Shown here piece by piece: positions 17,546-26,917 of a DNA stretch of 61,158 bases. The stretch lies in NCBI GenBank assembly GCA_964626885.1, contig CAZVJA010000005.1, positions 1 to 61,158 of the forward strand, in the 5' to 3' direction. This stretch comes from CAZVJA01 sp964626885. GTDB lineage: Bacteria; Planctomycetota; Planctomycetia; Planctomycetales; Planctomycetaceae. Numbering within the stretch: the first letter of the stretch is position 1; every line of letters begins with the position of its first letter. The position numbers and the translations under genes are program-made. The notes below the pieces were generated by a model. That model made no database searches. It saw only the letters and a list, made by a program, of their open reading frames with translations, and was not told where the DNA came from.

Positions 17546-19306
17546 ATGTGGTGCGGTCGAACGGCGCGCGTGTCAGTAACATCACTAATACTGGCAATCT
17601 GGGGAATATGGATGAACAACATACCTGCTTCGCCGGGTGGAACGGCTAAAATCCTCGCGGGAGAATATGACCGCCCGGCGGGAAACCCGTATCAGAGCCG
17701 CTCCCCGATCATCGCTGAGCATGGGATTGTTGCGACCAGCCAGCCGCTGGCGGCACAGGTCGGGCTCGACATCCTCAAAGCCGGCGGCAACGCCGCCGAC
17801 GCCGCCATCGCCACAAATGCGATGATGGGGCTCGTTGAGCCGATGAGTTGCGGGATTGGTGGCGATCTATTCGTCATCTATTGGGACGCAAAAACGCAAA
17901 AGCTGTACGGTCTCAACGCCAGCGGCCGAAGCCCGTACGCCCTCAATCGAGAAGTTTTCAAGGAGAAAGGGCTCGACGATATCCCGGGAAACGGGCCGCT
18001 CTGCTGGTCGGTTCCGGGCTGCGTCGACGGATGGCACGAATTGCACAAGCGGTTCGGTTCTTTGCCCCTTTCGCGCCTTTTACAGCCGGCGATTGAACAT
18101 GGTGAAAAGGGCTTCCCGGTCAGCCAGCTCATTTCGATGGCGTGGGCCGGCTCCACGAGAAGTCTCTCGCGCTATCCGGATTCCGCCGCGACTTACCTCC
18201 CCGGCGGACGTGCCCCCGAAATGGGAGAGATTTTCCGCAACACCCGATTGGCGGCTTCGTACCGCGCCATCGCCGATTCAGGCCGCGATGCCTTCTACAA
18301 AGGAGCGATCGCCCACAAAATCGTCGCGTACAGCGAAGCGAACGGCGGTTACTTCAGCCTCAAAGATTTTGCCGACCACACATCCGACTGGGTCGAACCG
18401 GTTTCGACGAACTATCGCGGATACGATGTCTGGGAACTTCCGCCGAACGGACAGGGAATTTCGGTGCTGGAGATTCTCAACATTCTTGAAGGATTCGACC
18501 TGCGGGCAATGGGACGCGGCAGCGCCGACTTCGTGCATCTCTTTGTCGAAGCGAAGAAGCTCGCCTATGCCGACCGCGCCACCTACTACGCCGACCCCGC
18601 TTTCGGCCCGCTCCCCGTCGCGGAACTGATCTCAAAAGAATACGCGGCCAAGCAGCGAAAACGGATTGACATGATGAAAGCCGCCACGCAGGTCGATCCC
18701 GGCGATCCCAAGCTGGCGAAAGGGGACACAATCTACCTCAGCGTCGTCGATAAGGACCGCAATTGCTGCTCGCTCATTCAGAGCAATTTTGCAAGCTTCG
18801 GATCGGGAATTGTTCCGGGGGACGTCGGCTTCGTGCTGCAAAACCGCGGAGAACTCTTCAGCCTCGATGAAAAGCACGTCAACCGGCTCGAACCGCACAA
18901 GCGTCCGTTCCACACCATCATTCCGGCCTTCGTAACGAAAGACGGCAAGCCATGGTTTTGCTTCGGGGTGATGGGGGGCGACATGCAGCCGCAGGGGCAT
19001 GTGCAAGTCCTGGTGAACCTCATCGACTTCGACATGGATGTTCAGGGAGCGGGGGACGCGGCCCGCGTGCGGCACGACGGCTCACAGACCCCGACCAGCC
19101 GGCCAATGCGACCTGATGGGGGAGAGGTAGAGGTTGAGTCCGGCATCTCCGATGCAACGATCGAAGCACTCAAAGCACGCGGCCACAAAATCCATCGAGG
19201 CAAAGGGGGCTTCGGGGGCTACCAGGGTATCCTGATCGACCAAAAGCATGGCTCGCTCCACGGCGCCACGGAAGTCCGCAACGACGGCGCCGCAGTCGGG
19301 TATTGA
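17546..19306 (+). CDS. ggt: Gamma-glutamyltransferase (gamma-glutamyltranspeptidase)
   Basis: 586 residues; AAGGGG lies 6 bases before the ATG. The N-terminus has a hydrophobic segment (VTSLILAIWGIWM) that may be an export signal. The Ntn-hydrolase core is clear: IVATSQPLAAQVGLDILKAGGNAADAA, MSCGIGGDLFVIYWD, then the autocleavage site GDTIYLSVVDKD with the catalytic Thr at residue 395, which begins the small subunit (TIYLS in place of the common TTHxS). PFHTIIPAF and GGDMQPQGHVQVLVN complete the signature. It transfers or hydrolyses gamma-glutamyl groups of glutathione and related compounds. Confidence 0.94.
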   Translation: MWCGRTARVSVTSLILAIWGIWMNNIPASPGGTAKILAGEYDRPAGNPYQSRSPIIAEHGIVATSQPLAAQVGLDILKAGGNAADAAIATNAMMGLVEPMSCGIGGDLFVIYWDAKTQKLYGLNASGRSPYALNREVFKEKGLDDIPGNGPLCWSVPGCVDGWHELHKRFGSLPLSRLLQPAIEHGEKGFPVSQLISMAWAGSTRSLSRYPDSAATYLPGGRAPEMGEIFRNTRLAASYRAIADSGRDAFYKGAIAHKIVAYSEANGGYFSLKDFADHTSDWVEPVSTNYRGYDVWELPPNGQGISVLEILNILEGFDLRAMGRGSADFVHLFVEAKKLAYADRATYYADPAFGPLPVAELISKEYAAKQRKRIDMMKAATQVDPGDPKLAKGDTIYLSVVDKDRNCCSLIQSNFASFGSGIVPGDVGFVLQNRGELFSLDEKHVNRLEPHKRPFHTIIPAFVTKDGKPWFCFGVMGGDMQPQGHVQVLVNLIDFDMDVQGAGDAARVRHDGSQTPTSRPMRPDGGEVEVESGISDATIEALKARGHKIHRGKGGFGGYQGILIDQKHGSLHGATEVRNDGAAVGY

Positions 19307-19314
19307 ACGAGAAT

Positions 19315-19346
19315 CAGGCTTCGGGTCGTCAGGCTTCCGGCTTCAG
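19315..19346. repeat. Short CAGGCTTC(G/C)GG repeats
   Basis: Two direct copies, CAGGCTTCGGG (19315-19325) and CAGGCTTCCGG (19330-19340), followed by a partial CTTCAG, in the short gap between two converging genes. Related copies lie at 13741-13790 and, inverted, near 13847. Confidence 0.4.
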
Positions 19347-19396
19347 AAAAACCGCTTTCCTTCCATCATCGGTCGGCTAGGCGAACGATTTTCTCG

Positions 19397-22255
19397 CTAT
19401 TGCCGGTCTACGCGCAGCTTGCGACCCTGCTTCGAGCCGGTGGAAGCGATGACGTTGAGGTGCGGCTGCATTCCCGGAGGGTTCGGTGAGGTGTGCATCG
19501 GCGGCACATCGACTTTCTGAATGGGACGAGGCGCAACCCCTTCGGCCACGCGGGCGGGACGGAAGTGGCTTTCGATCAATCGACCGAGTGGACCATCGAG
19601 CAGGATTGGGAAGAGGGCGACGCTCGCCGCCAGAGAGGTAACGACAGACGCCGCCATCAATAAGCCGAAGCGACTCACCAACAGCAGATCGGCCGGAGCG
19701 AGCATCAGCAAACCCAGACTGATCACGGCCGCGGTCTGCCACATGGCCGGGCCGCATTGCATCAGGGCTTCGGTGCACGCTTCGCGCCGCGGCAAGCCCT
19801 GTTCAATGCCGTTGCGGAACCAGGTCAGCAGGTGGAACGTCCCATCGACAGCCAGTCCGAGCGCCACCGAGGCGGTAACCATCGTGCCGATGTCAACCGA
19901 CCAACCAAGCCAACTGATCAGCCCGAACACCATGCCGATGGGGAGCACGCTCGGCAACAGCGCGAGTGTTCCCGCCACGGGGCTGCGGAGCTGAAACGCC
20001 ATCACCAATCCGATGACGATCAAGGTGATCACGAAGCTTTTGATGAGGCTTTGGAGCACGGCCTGCTGCGTGCGGACAAACAGCGGCACCGTACCGGTGA
20101 CGATGTGCCCCGCTCCAGCGTGTCGCTTGAGAGTTTTCCTTGCAATCGCATCGAGCCGGTCGGTCAGACTGGCGTAGTCAAGGTCTGCCAGAGTCGTCAC
20201 ATGGGCGGAAATGCGCCAGAGCTCGTCGGAAGCCGTGCAGAGCCGACCTGTAGAGTCGCCCGGTAGATCAGCATCACGAGTCGTAACAACGAACATCGAC
20301 TTGATTGCGGAATCCTCGGACTCCTTCAGGGCCGTTTCCACCGCGCTTGCCTCGCGGTTGAAGCGGGCTCTCTGCACGAAGCTCGCGCTCTCGGGAAGGA
20401 CCTCTGCCTGTGTGCGGAAGTCGGCCAGCGACAAGGCGCCGCTCACGTGCGGTAGCCGGCGTACTTCGTTTTCGATCTCGCGGACCAGTTCGATACGCTC
20501 GGTAAAGTTCAGCCGCCCCTGGGCATCTGCATTGAACCGGACAATCATCTCCAGCGGCATGATTCCCGCGAGCTTCTCCTCGAAGAAATGGAAGTCTTCC
20601 GCCACGCGTGCGTCCTGCGGGAAGTAATTGATCACGCGTGATTCTGTGTGGAACCAGCGAAGTCCGTACATGCCGCCCGAGAACATCAGGAGACAAACAA
20701 CGATCACAGTCACCCGCCGCTTTAAAATGGATTCTGCGATCAATTTCCATTCAGTTCCGTCCGCTTCAATCACTTCAGGCAGTGACGAAGGCCAGAACTG
20801 GAGCAATGCCGGAAGTCCGTATAGAACGAGAAACAATGAGATCAAACAACCGATCGCCCCATACCAGCCGAATTCCTTGACGGGCGCCAACGGACTGGAC
20901 GTGAGCGCGAACAGTCCGATCGCGGTCGTCAGGCTGGCCCACACGCAGGGCCGACGCGCCATTCGGGTCGCCTGCACGACGGCGTCACGAAAGTTGTGAT
21001 GCTTCGCGTGACGCCAATAATTGACGACGTGCATTGCCGCGGAGATCGTTACGACCCACAGGAGCGTCGGCATGACGATCAGCATCATGTTCATGCTGCC
21101 GGACGTGGCGGGGACCAATGCCACCGAGGCGAGCAGGGTGTAGGCTGAGACAGCCAACACAAACAGGCCGAGTTGAAAGTTGCGCAACACCACCATCGCA
21201 ATGAGAATACCGACGAGGGCGGAGAGCAAAATCACCGAACGTCGATGCGGCTGCGTGATCGAAAACGCTTTGTTCCACGCTGCGGTGTGTATTTCGGCGT
21301 TCAGGGCGGTGGCGGTAACAGCATGACCCGCGAGATGCAGTTCTTCAGGACGAATCCCGACTTCTGCCGCCGCAAGGCGAATCTTTTCCAACGCAGCATT
21401 CACGTCAGCCTGGCCAGCTTCCGACAACGTCAGCGCAACCGCGACGGGAGAGCCGGGAACGAAGAAACAATCCGCGATCAACGGTTCCGACTTCGAATTT
21501 TCCGCAGCTTCGGGAGCGCGCAGGCTGAGTGCTAATGTCCGCACGTTTTCAACCTGCGCCGCGTCGAATTGCATCCCCGGCCACGACAGCTCGAAGTCGA
21601 CAGTCCGCGTTTCTGCCGATGCACTCGGTTCATCTTTTTGAGTCGCGGCGACTGCATTAGCGTCGGTGGTAACCTCGATGGTCACGATGCTCCGGTGCGC
21701 GGCGATTTGCGCCGGAGTCATCGTCAACAAGCGGATTCCATATTGCTTGTCTGCAGCGTCGAGAAGCATATTGACCGTTGACTGCTGGCGGGTGCGGCCT
21801 GCTTCGGTCAAAGTCACTTTCATCGTTCCACGACCAATCAACAGACCTTGCAGCGATTCGACCGCCTTATTCCGGTCGACCCCTTGAGCCGTCATCCGCT
21901 CGATGATCTCATTGGGTGTCACGACCGTGGCCACTTCCGGCAAACCATTCCGGCGATGTCCGTGATCGTCAGGAACACCTGTCAGCCGTGCGGCGAGCTT
22001 ACCAACACGTGGATCGTACAACGAACTCGAATCCCATGAGATCAGCACGTGGTCGTCAGACTCAAAGTTTGTCTGGTACCAGCTGAGAACCTGCGCCTGT
22101 GGGTCGGATGCGGGGAGCCAATTCTCGACATTGTTGTCGAGACGGACCCGCTGCACCGACCAGATCGCGGGGGGAATGAGAAATAGCAGTCCCAGCAATA
22201 CCCACAAGGCCATGCCGTTGCCCCACGGGTCGCGTCGCTCAAAGAAGTGCGTCAT
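19397..22255 (-). CDS. MMPL/RND-superfamily transporter
   Basis: 952 residues from the ATG at 22255; an 87-residue upstream extension to 22516 is basic, Ser-rich and non-homologous. The architecture is the duplicated RND fold: TM1 (MALWVLLGLLFLIPPAIW), a large loop beginning LDNNVENWLPASDPQAQVL, then a block of five TMs with ILIAMVVLRNFQLGLFVLAV and ALTSSPLAPVKEFGWYGAIG, and the same again in the second half (ALGLAVDGTFHLLTWFR). The acid-gating type Asp in AVDGTFH is conserved. Such proteins move lipids, hopanoids or drugs across the inner membrane; the substrate here is unknown. No membrane-fusion partner is adjacent. Confidence 0.9.
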   Translation of the reverse strand: MTHFFERRDPWGNGMALWVLLGLLFLIPPAIWSVQRVRLDNNVENWLPASDPQAQVLSWYQTNFESDDHVLISWDSSSLYDPRVGKLAARLTGVPDDHGHRRNGLPEVATVVTPNEIIERMTAQGVDRNKAVESLQGLLIGRGTMKVTLTEAGRTRQQSTVNMLLDAADKQYGIRLLTMTPAQIAAHRSIVTIEVTTDANAVAATQKDEPSASAETRTVDFELSWPGMQFDAAQVENVRTLALSLRAPEAAENSKSEPLIADCFFVPGSPVAVALTLSEAGQADVNAALEKIRLAAAEVGIRPEELHLAGHAVTATALNAEIHTAAWNKAFSITQPHRRSVILLSALVGILIAMVVLRNFQLGLFVLAVSAYTLLASVALVPATSGSMNMMLIVMPTLLWVVTISAAMHVVNYWRHAKHHNFRDAVVQATRMARRPCVWASLTTAIGLFALTSSPLAPVKEFGWYGAIGCLISLFLVLYGLPALLQFWPSSLPEVIEADGTEWKLIAESILKRRVTVIVVCLLMFSGGMYGLRWFHTESRVINYFPQDARVAEDFHFFEEKLAGIMPLEMIVRFNADAQGRLNFTERIELVREIENEVRRLPHVSGALSLADFRTQAEVLPESASFVQRARFNREASAVETALKESEDSAIKSMFVVTTRDADLPGDSTGRLCTASDELWRISAHVTTLADLDYASLTDRLDAIARKTLKRHAGAGHIVTGTVPLFVRTQQAVLQSLIKSFVITLIVIGLVMAFQLRSPVAGTLALLPSVLPIGMVFGLISWLGWSVDIGTMVTASVALGLAVDGTFHLLTWFRNGIEQGLPRREACTEALMQCGPAMWQTAAVISLGLLMLAPADLLLVSRFGLLMAASVVTSLAASVALFPILLDGPLGRLIESHFRPARVAEGVAPRPIQKVDVPPMHTSPNPPGMQPHLNVIASTGSKQGRKLRVDRQ

Positions 22256-22559
22256 ATTTGGCGAGACTCTGTGCAACGCGAAACCGGAAGTGAGGCCGAC
22301 TTCGGGTGCAAAAAGGTGCAGAAACGTCGTGTTTGGGCGCGTCGGCGTCACCAAGACAGGCCGCGCAGCTCGTCTCACCGGCTTATCGACAAATTGGGGA
22401 ATCGTACTTTCCGACCGCTTTTCCCCAAACCGACTTACGGAGGAAGATTCTCCCGAAACATTGGATGCCGACGAAGATGTGGAGTCGTACCAAGACGGGA
22501 GCTGGGGGGCACACATCGACCTGGAAGTTTACGGTGAGTTTGCGGGCCCCAAGTCGAGA

Positions 22560-23351
22560 CTAGGCCTTTGTGGGGTCGAAACCGCGGGCCAGTTCCTCAT
22601 CCCATTCGTCAAGCAACGGCCAATCGATGGCACAGGTGCCAAAATCCGCCATGTGGAGATAGGTCTTCAGGCGGTCGATGGTTGCCTGGATGTGAGCCTT
22701 GTCTTTCCGAAAGATCGGCCCGTGGCTTGGAAGCAGCCAAGTGACGTCACTGTCCCGAATCCGTTCCAGCGAGCGGATGAAAGCCGGGATGTCAGAGCCG
22801 TGATGAGCGTCGATGTTGCCGACACAGCCGTCGCGGTAGATGTTGTCGCCGCAGAAGAGCAGTTCTCCGAGACGAAATCCCAGCTGACCGTTCGTATGAC
22901 CCGGTGTATGCCAGACTTCGACCTCCAAATCGCCGACCTGCAAACGATCTCCCTCATCGATGGTCTGTTCCAAACGGATGGTTGGAAGATCGATAGAGAT
23001 TTCTTGCGCGGAGATTTCGGCGTAGGTTCGCACGCGGTCGCCGGCAAGCAACAACCGTTTCGTTTCCGGGTGGCCGACCGTCTTCGCCGAAGAGAGCAAC
23101 GTCTTGGCCCGTTTCAGCCCTTGAATATGGTCGACGTCGGCATGCGTGGCGACGAGGTACTTGCAGCTGGAAAGGGCGAAATCCATCTGGCGGATCATGT
23201 CGACGATCTCGCCGACAGTGTCTTCGTAGCCGATGTCGATCAGCATCCATTCATCTTTGTCGAAGATCAAATAGACGCAGCAACCGAAACGGCGCCGGGC
23301 CTGATAGTTCATTTCGATGACGTGGGGGAATACTTCACGTCGGGCAAGCAT
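22560..23351 (-). CDS. MBL-fold metallo-hydrolase
   Basis: 263 residues from the ATG at 23351, which has GAGAGG 6 bases upstream; a TTG 57 bases earlier is less likely. The metallo-beta-lactamase fold is clear: LIDIGYEDT, then the metal motif THADVDH (residues 70-75 carrying HxDxDH, a variant of HxHxDH), then WHTPGHTNGQLGF with the third-site His, FCGDNIYRDG with the bridging Asp, and LLPSHGPIF. The change of the second His to Asp suggests an altered metal site, seen in some glyoxalase II-like groups. The substrate is unknown; the neighbours give no hint. Confidence 0.88.
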   Translation of the reverse strand: MLARREVFPHVIEMNYQARRRFGCCVYLIFDKDEWMLIDIGYEDTVGEIVDMIRQMDFALSSCKYLVATHADVDHIQGLKRAKTLLSSAKTVGHPETKRLLLAGDRVRTYAEISAQEISIDLPTIRLEQTIDEGDRLQVGDLEVEVWHTPGHTNGQLGFRLGELLFCGDNIYRDGCVGNIDAHHGSDIPAFIRSLERIRDSDVTWLLPSHGPIFRKDKAHIQATIDRLKTYLHMADFGTCAIDWPLLDEWDEELARGFDPTKA

Positions 23352-23549
23352 GCGGGCCCTCTCTGGCTCGATCTCCCGGATTAGGGGAGATGGATTGACA
23401 TCAACCAATGAAAATGTGACTGAAATCTGGGATTCCGGCCGGATGAAGTGCTAATCTTCCCGCCGATCAAGCGTTATTTTATTGGCCGACCCGTCGAGTT
23501 ACAATCCCGTGCAGACGCCCAGGCACCGTTCTGCAGCGGGAGTTTGCTG

Positions 23550-24539
23550 ATGACAACACATCGTAATGTCCGGAGTTCGGGAAGTCTTTCTTTGCTTCCA
23601 TTTCCTTTGATCAGTCTCCTATCGCTGGCAATCGGTATCGCGGTGCTGCCTTTTCCCTCTAGTTCGAACGCCGACGATCTCAACGTAGAAAAATCGCCAC
23701 GCAGTCGGACCGCGAGCCGAGATCCCGTGACTGCACAACGACCTGCTGCGCGAGCCCACCAACCCTTGGCAAACACTCAACGCAGTCGCGAAATCGCGCC
23801 TCGTTTAGTGCTGATTGAAAAGCAGGAATCGCAAGGAGGAACTGCGATCGTAACGCTCTTTCCCGATGAACTTGATAATGCGTCGGAAGAGGATGCCACG
23901 CTCATCCAACTCTTCGCCTTGCCGAAGCGACCTTGGGGCCCCGAACAAACGATAGGTCAACCCAACACGCGGGAAGCCGGTGATCAGAAAACAGCCTGGG
24001 CCTCCAACACGACGGATGGCCACACCGAATGGCTACAGCTGGAGTACGTTGAACCGATTAATGCCAAAGAACTGGACGTGTACGAAACATTTAATCCCGG
24101 CGCGCTGTTTAAAGTCAGCGTGTTCAACCAGGATGGAAACGAAGTGACCGTCTGGCAAGGCATCGATCCGACGCCCGTCAGTGCCGACAAGGGAGTTTCG
24201 AGGATTCGTCTCGATGTGCCGTTCAAAGTGAAGAGTGCGAAAATTTATCTTGATTCGACCCTCGTTCCCGGCTTCAACGAGATTGACGCGGTTGGCCTGA
24301 GGGACGCCGACGGCCAAATGCACTGGGCTATCAACGTCAAGGCCAGCAGCACGTTTGCCGCGGGCATCGTTGCACCACTGATGCGAATTCGGAGCGGTGA
24401 TCTGCTCCGCCTAAAAGCTCTCGAGGAAGAACTGACGCGATTGCGACAGGAAGCGAAACGCGTCCGACAGCTTGAGGAAGAACTCGAACAACTTAAAAAG
24501 CAGTTGCGCAAGCGTCAAATCGATAATTCTAGCCGCTGA
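23550..24539 (+). CDS. Secreted protein with discoidin-like domain and C-terminal coiled coil
   Basis: 329 residues from the ATG at 23550 (GGGAG upstream). A signal peptide with hydrophobic core LISLLSLAIGIAVLPFP precedes a disordered basic stretch. The middle ~150 residues (GPEQTIGQPNTREAGDQKTAW, WLQLEYVEPINAKELDVYETFNPGALFKV-like text, then FNEIDAVGL) form a beta-sandwich resembling F5/8 type C (discoidin) domains found in many planctomycete and verrucomicrobial secreted proteins. The last 55 residues are a strong heptad coiled coil (LRRLRQ... LEEELEQLKKQL type). A carbohydrate or surface-binding role is possible but unproven. Confidence 0.8.
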   Translation: MTTHRNVRSSGSLSLLPFPLISLLSLAIGIAVLPFPSSSNADDLNVEKSPRSRTASRDPVTAQRPAARAHQPLANTQRSREIAPRLVLIEKQESQGGTAIVTLFPDELDNASEEDATLIQLFALPKRPWGPEQTIGQPNTREAGDQKTAWASNTTDGHTEWLQLEYVEPINAKELDVYETFNPGALFKVSVFNQDGNEVTVWQGIDPTPVSADKGVSRIRLDVPFKVKSAKIYLDSTLVPGFNEIDAVGLRDADGQMHWAINVKASSTFAAGIVAPLMRIRSGDLLRLKALEEELTRLRQEAKRVRQLEEELEQLKKQLRKRQIDNSSR

Positions 24540-24572
24540 AGAATCTCGGAACCGCCATCGCAGCGACGGGCG

Positions 24573-25709
24573 TCATAAGAAATCGACGAAGACCTCGTCC
24601 GCGAGAAATTTTCCCTCGCGCGTCAGCCAGATGTGCGATTCGTCCTCGTGGAGCAGGCCCAGCGTCCGGTATTGCGCGATCGTCTCCCCGGCAAGGCAGC
24701 TGAGTTCGTACCCTGTCAGCGCGCGAAACTCCTCTTTCTGGATTCCCTCGCGGCGCCTCAACCCGAGCACAATCGCTTCGCGTGCGCGATCTTCGCACGA
24801 TAGTTCTTCGCTTTCCATAATGGGACTTCGACCGGAGCGGACCCGCTTCAACCAGGTAATGACGCTGCGATGATTCAATTCGCGGCGTCCATCGATGTAA
24901 CTGGCGGCTCCAGGACCGAAGCCGAAGCAAGGCTGCGCTTTCCAATACACCTCGTTATGTCTGCAGCGATAGCCGGGCCGCGCAAAGTTCGAGATTTCAT
25001 ACTGCTCGTAGCCTGCCGTCTCCAGGTCGTCCATCGTCGCGGCGTACATCTCACGTTCAAGCTCCTCGCATGCACAGCAGAACTCCTCGCGCTGCAATCG
25101 CCCGAAGAATTGTGTTCCCTTCTCGAACGTCAATCCGTATGTGGATATGTGACGCGGAGCGAGCTCGATTGCCTCGCGCAGTGTCGAACGCCACAAATCC
25201 AGGCACTGCCCCGGCACACCGAAGATCAGATCGAGCGAGACATTATCGATTTTCCGTCGGACACGGTCGACCGTGTCGTACACGTCGTGGCGCCTGTGGT
25301 CCCGTTCGAGAAACGCGAGGATGCGATCGTCGAATGACTGCACCCCCAAGCTGACGCGGTTGACTCCAGCGTCAATCAGCACGTTCAATTTGTCATCATC
25401 CAGATCGAATGGATTCGCTTCGACGCTCAGCTCGAACCCGTCCGCCAACCAGAACCAGTTGCGGAGTAAATCCATGAGTCGCGACAACTGCCCGGCGGAA
25501 AGATGGGTCGGTGTTCCGCCGCCGAGAAAGAGAGTATCGACCAGCCGCGGTTGTTGGAGCCTTTGCAGATCGACTTCGAGCGCGTCGAGGTACTCGGCGA
25601 TCAGCTCATCGCGCCCCGCGACCAACGTGAAGTCGCAATAGCCGCAACGGTGTCGGCAAAACGGGACGTGAATGTACGCGGAGCGTGGCTCGGGAAAGCG
25701 CTGTTTCAA
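24573..25709 (-). CDS. hemW: HemW-like radical SAM protein (heme chaperone)
   Basis: 378 residues if translation starts at the TTG at 25709, which has GGGAG 6 bases upstream and puts the conserved PRSAYIHVPFC near the N-terminus; an ATG at 25883 would add 58 unrelated residues. The radical SAM cluster CRHRCGYC (CxxxCxxC) is followed by DF rather than the fourth Cys of true HemN, so this is HemW, which handles heme rather than oxidising coproporphyrinogen. GGGTPTHLSAGQL and NPFDL are further family blocks, and a C-terminal HemN_C domain ends with LTREGKFLADEVFVDFL. It lies 92 bases after the dioxygenase gene, same strand. Confidence 0.92.
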   Translation of the reverse strand: MKQRFPEPRSAYIHVPFCRHRCGYCDFTLVAGRDELIAEYLDALEVDLQRLQQPRLVDTLFLGGGTPTHLSAGQLSRLMDLLRNWFWLADGFELSVEANPFDLDDDKLNVLIDAGVNRVSLGVQSFDDRILAFLERDHRRHDVYDTVDRVRRKIDNVSLDLIFGVPGQCLDLWRSTLREAIELAPRHISTYGLTFEKGTQFFGRLQREEFCCACEELEREMYAATMDDLETAGYEQYEISNFARPGYRCRHNEVYWKAQPCFGFGPGAASYIDGRRELNHRSVITWLKRVRSGRSPIMESEELSCEDRAREAIVLGLRRREGIQKEEFRALTGYELSCLAGETIAQYRTLGLLHEDESHIWLTREGKFLADEVFVDFL

Positions 25710-25801
25710 AATCTGCTCCCGATGGCCCTGTGGTTCGCATTCTGTTGAGTCGCTGGAACCGATCGCTCTGCTAGAACCATAGGAGATCGGGGATGGAATG
25801 G

Positions 25802-26638
25802 TCAATCGTTGGCGGGGCGGGGTTGGTTCGCCCAATGGCCGGAAGGATCGCTGCCGCTGACAAGCACCCCCTTCTGGCTCCAATCAAGGTGGGCCCGCAC
25901 GTCCGCGGCGCAATACCGCAATGTCAGGCCACAGCGGCGTCTTTGGGAATTATTCGGCTCTGACCCGTGCAACAGCAAATCGCTGTGCAGCGAAATCTCC
26001 CCGGCCTTCAGTTCCACATAAATCGGCTCGCCGAATCGCTCCACATCCTCGACAGTCTGGTTCAAAACATCCTGGTCGTCATTTTCGGTCAGCCGATAGG
26101 TCAAATGCCCAAAATGATGGGTTCCAGGAATAACCCGCATGCAGCCATTCCCACGGTCGGCGTCGTCAATCGCCAACCAGACGGTCACCGTCTTCGAGGG
26201 GGTCAGGGGCCAATAGCTGGCATCTTGATGCCAGGAGACTCGTTTTCCGTCCCCAGGCATCTTGCAGAAATAATGCGAGCCCCAGCCGACGACGTTTTCC
26301 CCGAGCAGATCCTTCACGCAGGCCACAATTCGCGGGTGTGTCAGGAGATCGTACACACGTCCGTAGCTCCGGTGGGCCGTACTGATCGAATAACTGTTCC
26401 CCCCCGCCGCGATCACCCGTGCGAGCAAGTTATCAAAATAAATGCGGTTTGCGGTGCTCTCTTCGTCGTGGAAGATGCGGATGCCCTTGATGTACCCGTC
26501 GCGGTTGTATTGTTCGACCTGCTCCGATGTCAGCGTCCGAGGATGTTCGTTCCCACAGCGGTGGAATTTCAGATCCCGAGGGATGGAGTCGATTTCGGAA
26601 ACATCGGGAGTGATCTTGAACTTGGCAGTCTGTGACAT
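25802..26638 (-). CDS. Phytanoyl-CoA dioxygenase (PhyH) family protein
   Basis: 278 residues from the ATG at 26638 with CAGGGA upstream. PhyH enzymes are Fe(II)/2-oxoglutarate oxygenases. The HxD iron ligands are in SWHQDASYWPL, the distal His in HSDLLLHGSEPN and the 2-oxoglutarate Arg in RRRCGLTLRYC. The opening EQVEQYNRDGYIKGIRIF is typical of bacterial PhyH proteins, which hydroxylate varied small molecules. Planctomycete genomes hold many such paralogues, and the substrate is unknown. A 279-base divergent gap separates it from the phosphoglycerate mutase gene. Confidence 0.88.
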   Translation of the reverse strand: MSQTAKFKITPDVSEIDSIPRDLKFHRCGNEHPRTLTSEQVEQYNRDGYIKGIRIFHDEESTANRIYFDNLLARVIAAGGNSYSISTAHRSYGRVYDLLTHPRIVACVKDLLGENVVGWGSHYFCKMPGDGKRVSWHQDASYWPLTPSKTVTVWLAIDDADRGNGCMRVIPGTHHFGHLTYRLTENDDQDVLNQTVEDVERFGEPIYVELKAGEISLHSDLLLHGSEPNNSQRRRCGLTLRYCAADVRAHLDWSQKGVLVSGSDPSGHWANQPRPAND

Positions 26639-26917
26639 GATTCCCTGACTGTTTTGGGACCGTGGGCCATCTCTGATGCGGATGATCTCCATTCAGTATA
26701 GCAGTGGGGATTCTGTCAGCACTCCCCATCGGCACAAATCGGCCCATATGAACCGGGATAGAGCCTGCGGTCTTCCCCATCTCTGCCACCCTTGCATGCA
26801 GCCGCCCCCCCCGCCATAGTTGCATAAACCTCGGAATTCGGCCGGTGGAAACATCCACTTCCGTTCAAATCAGCCGGCGATGCGAGGCCTGAGAATCGCT
26901 TCGATTTTGAAAGCTGA

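Noticed and set aside
22131..23384. A 417-residue frame on plus opposite MMPL and MBL genes
   Set aside because: It spans two different minus-strand genes without a start signal or homology.
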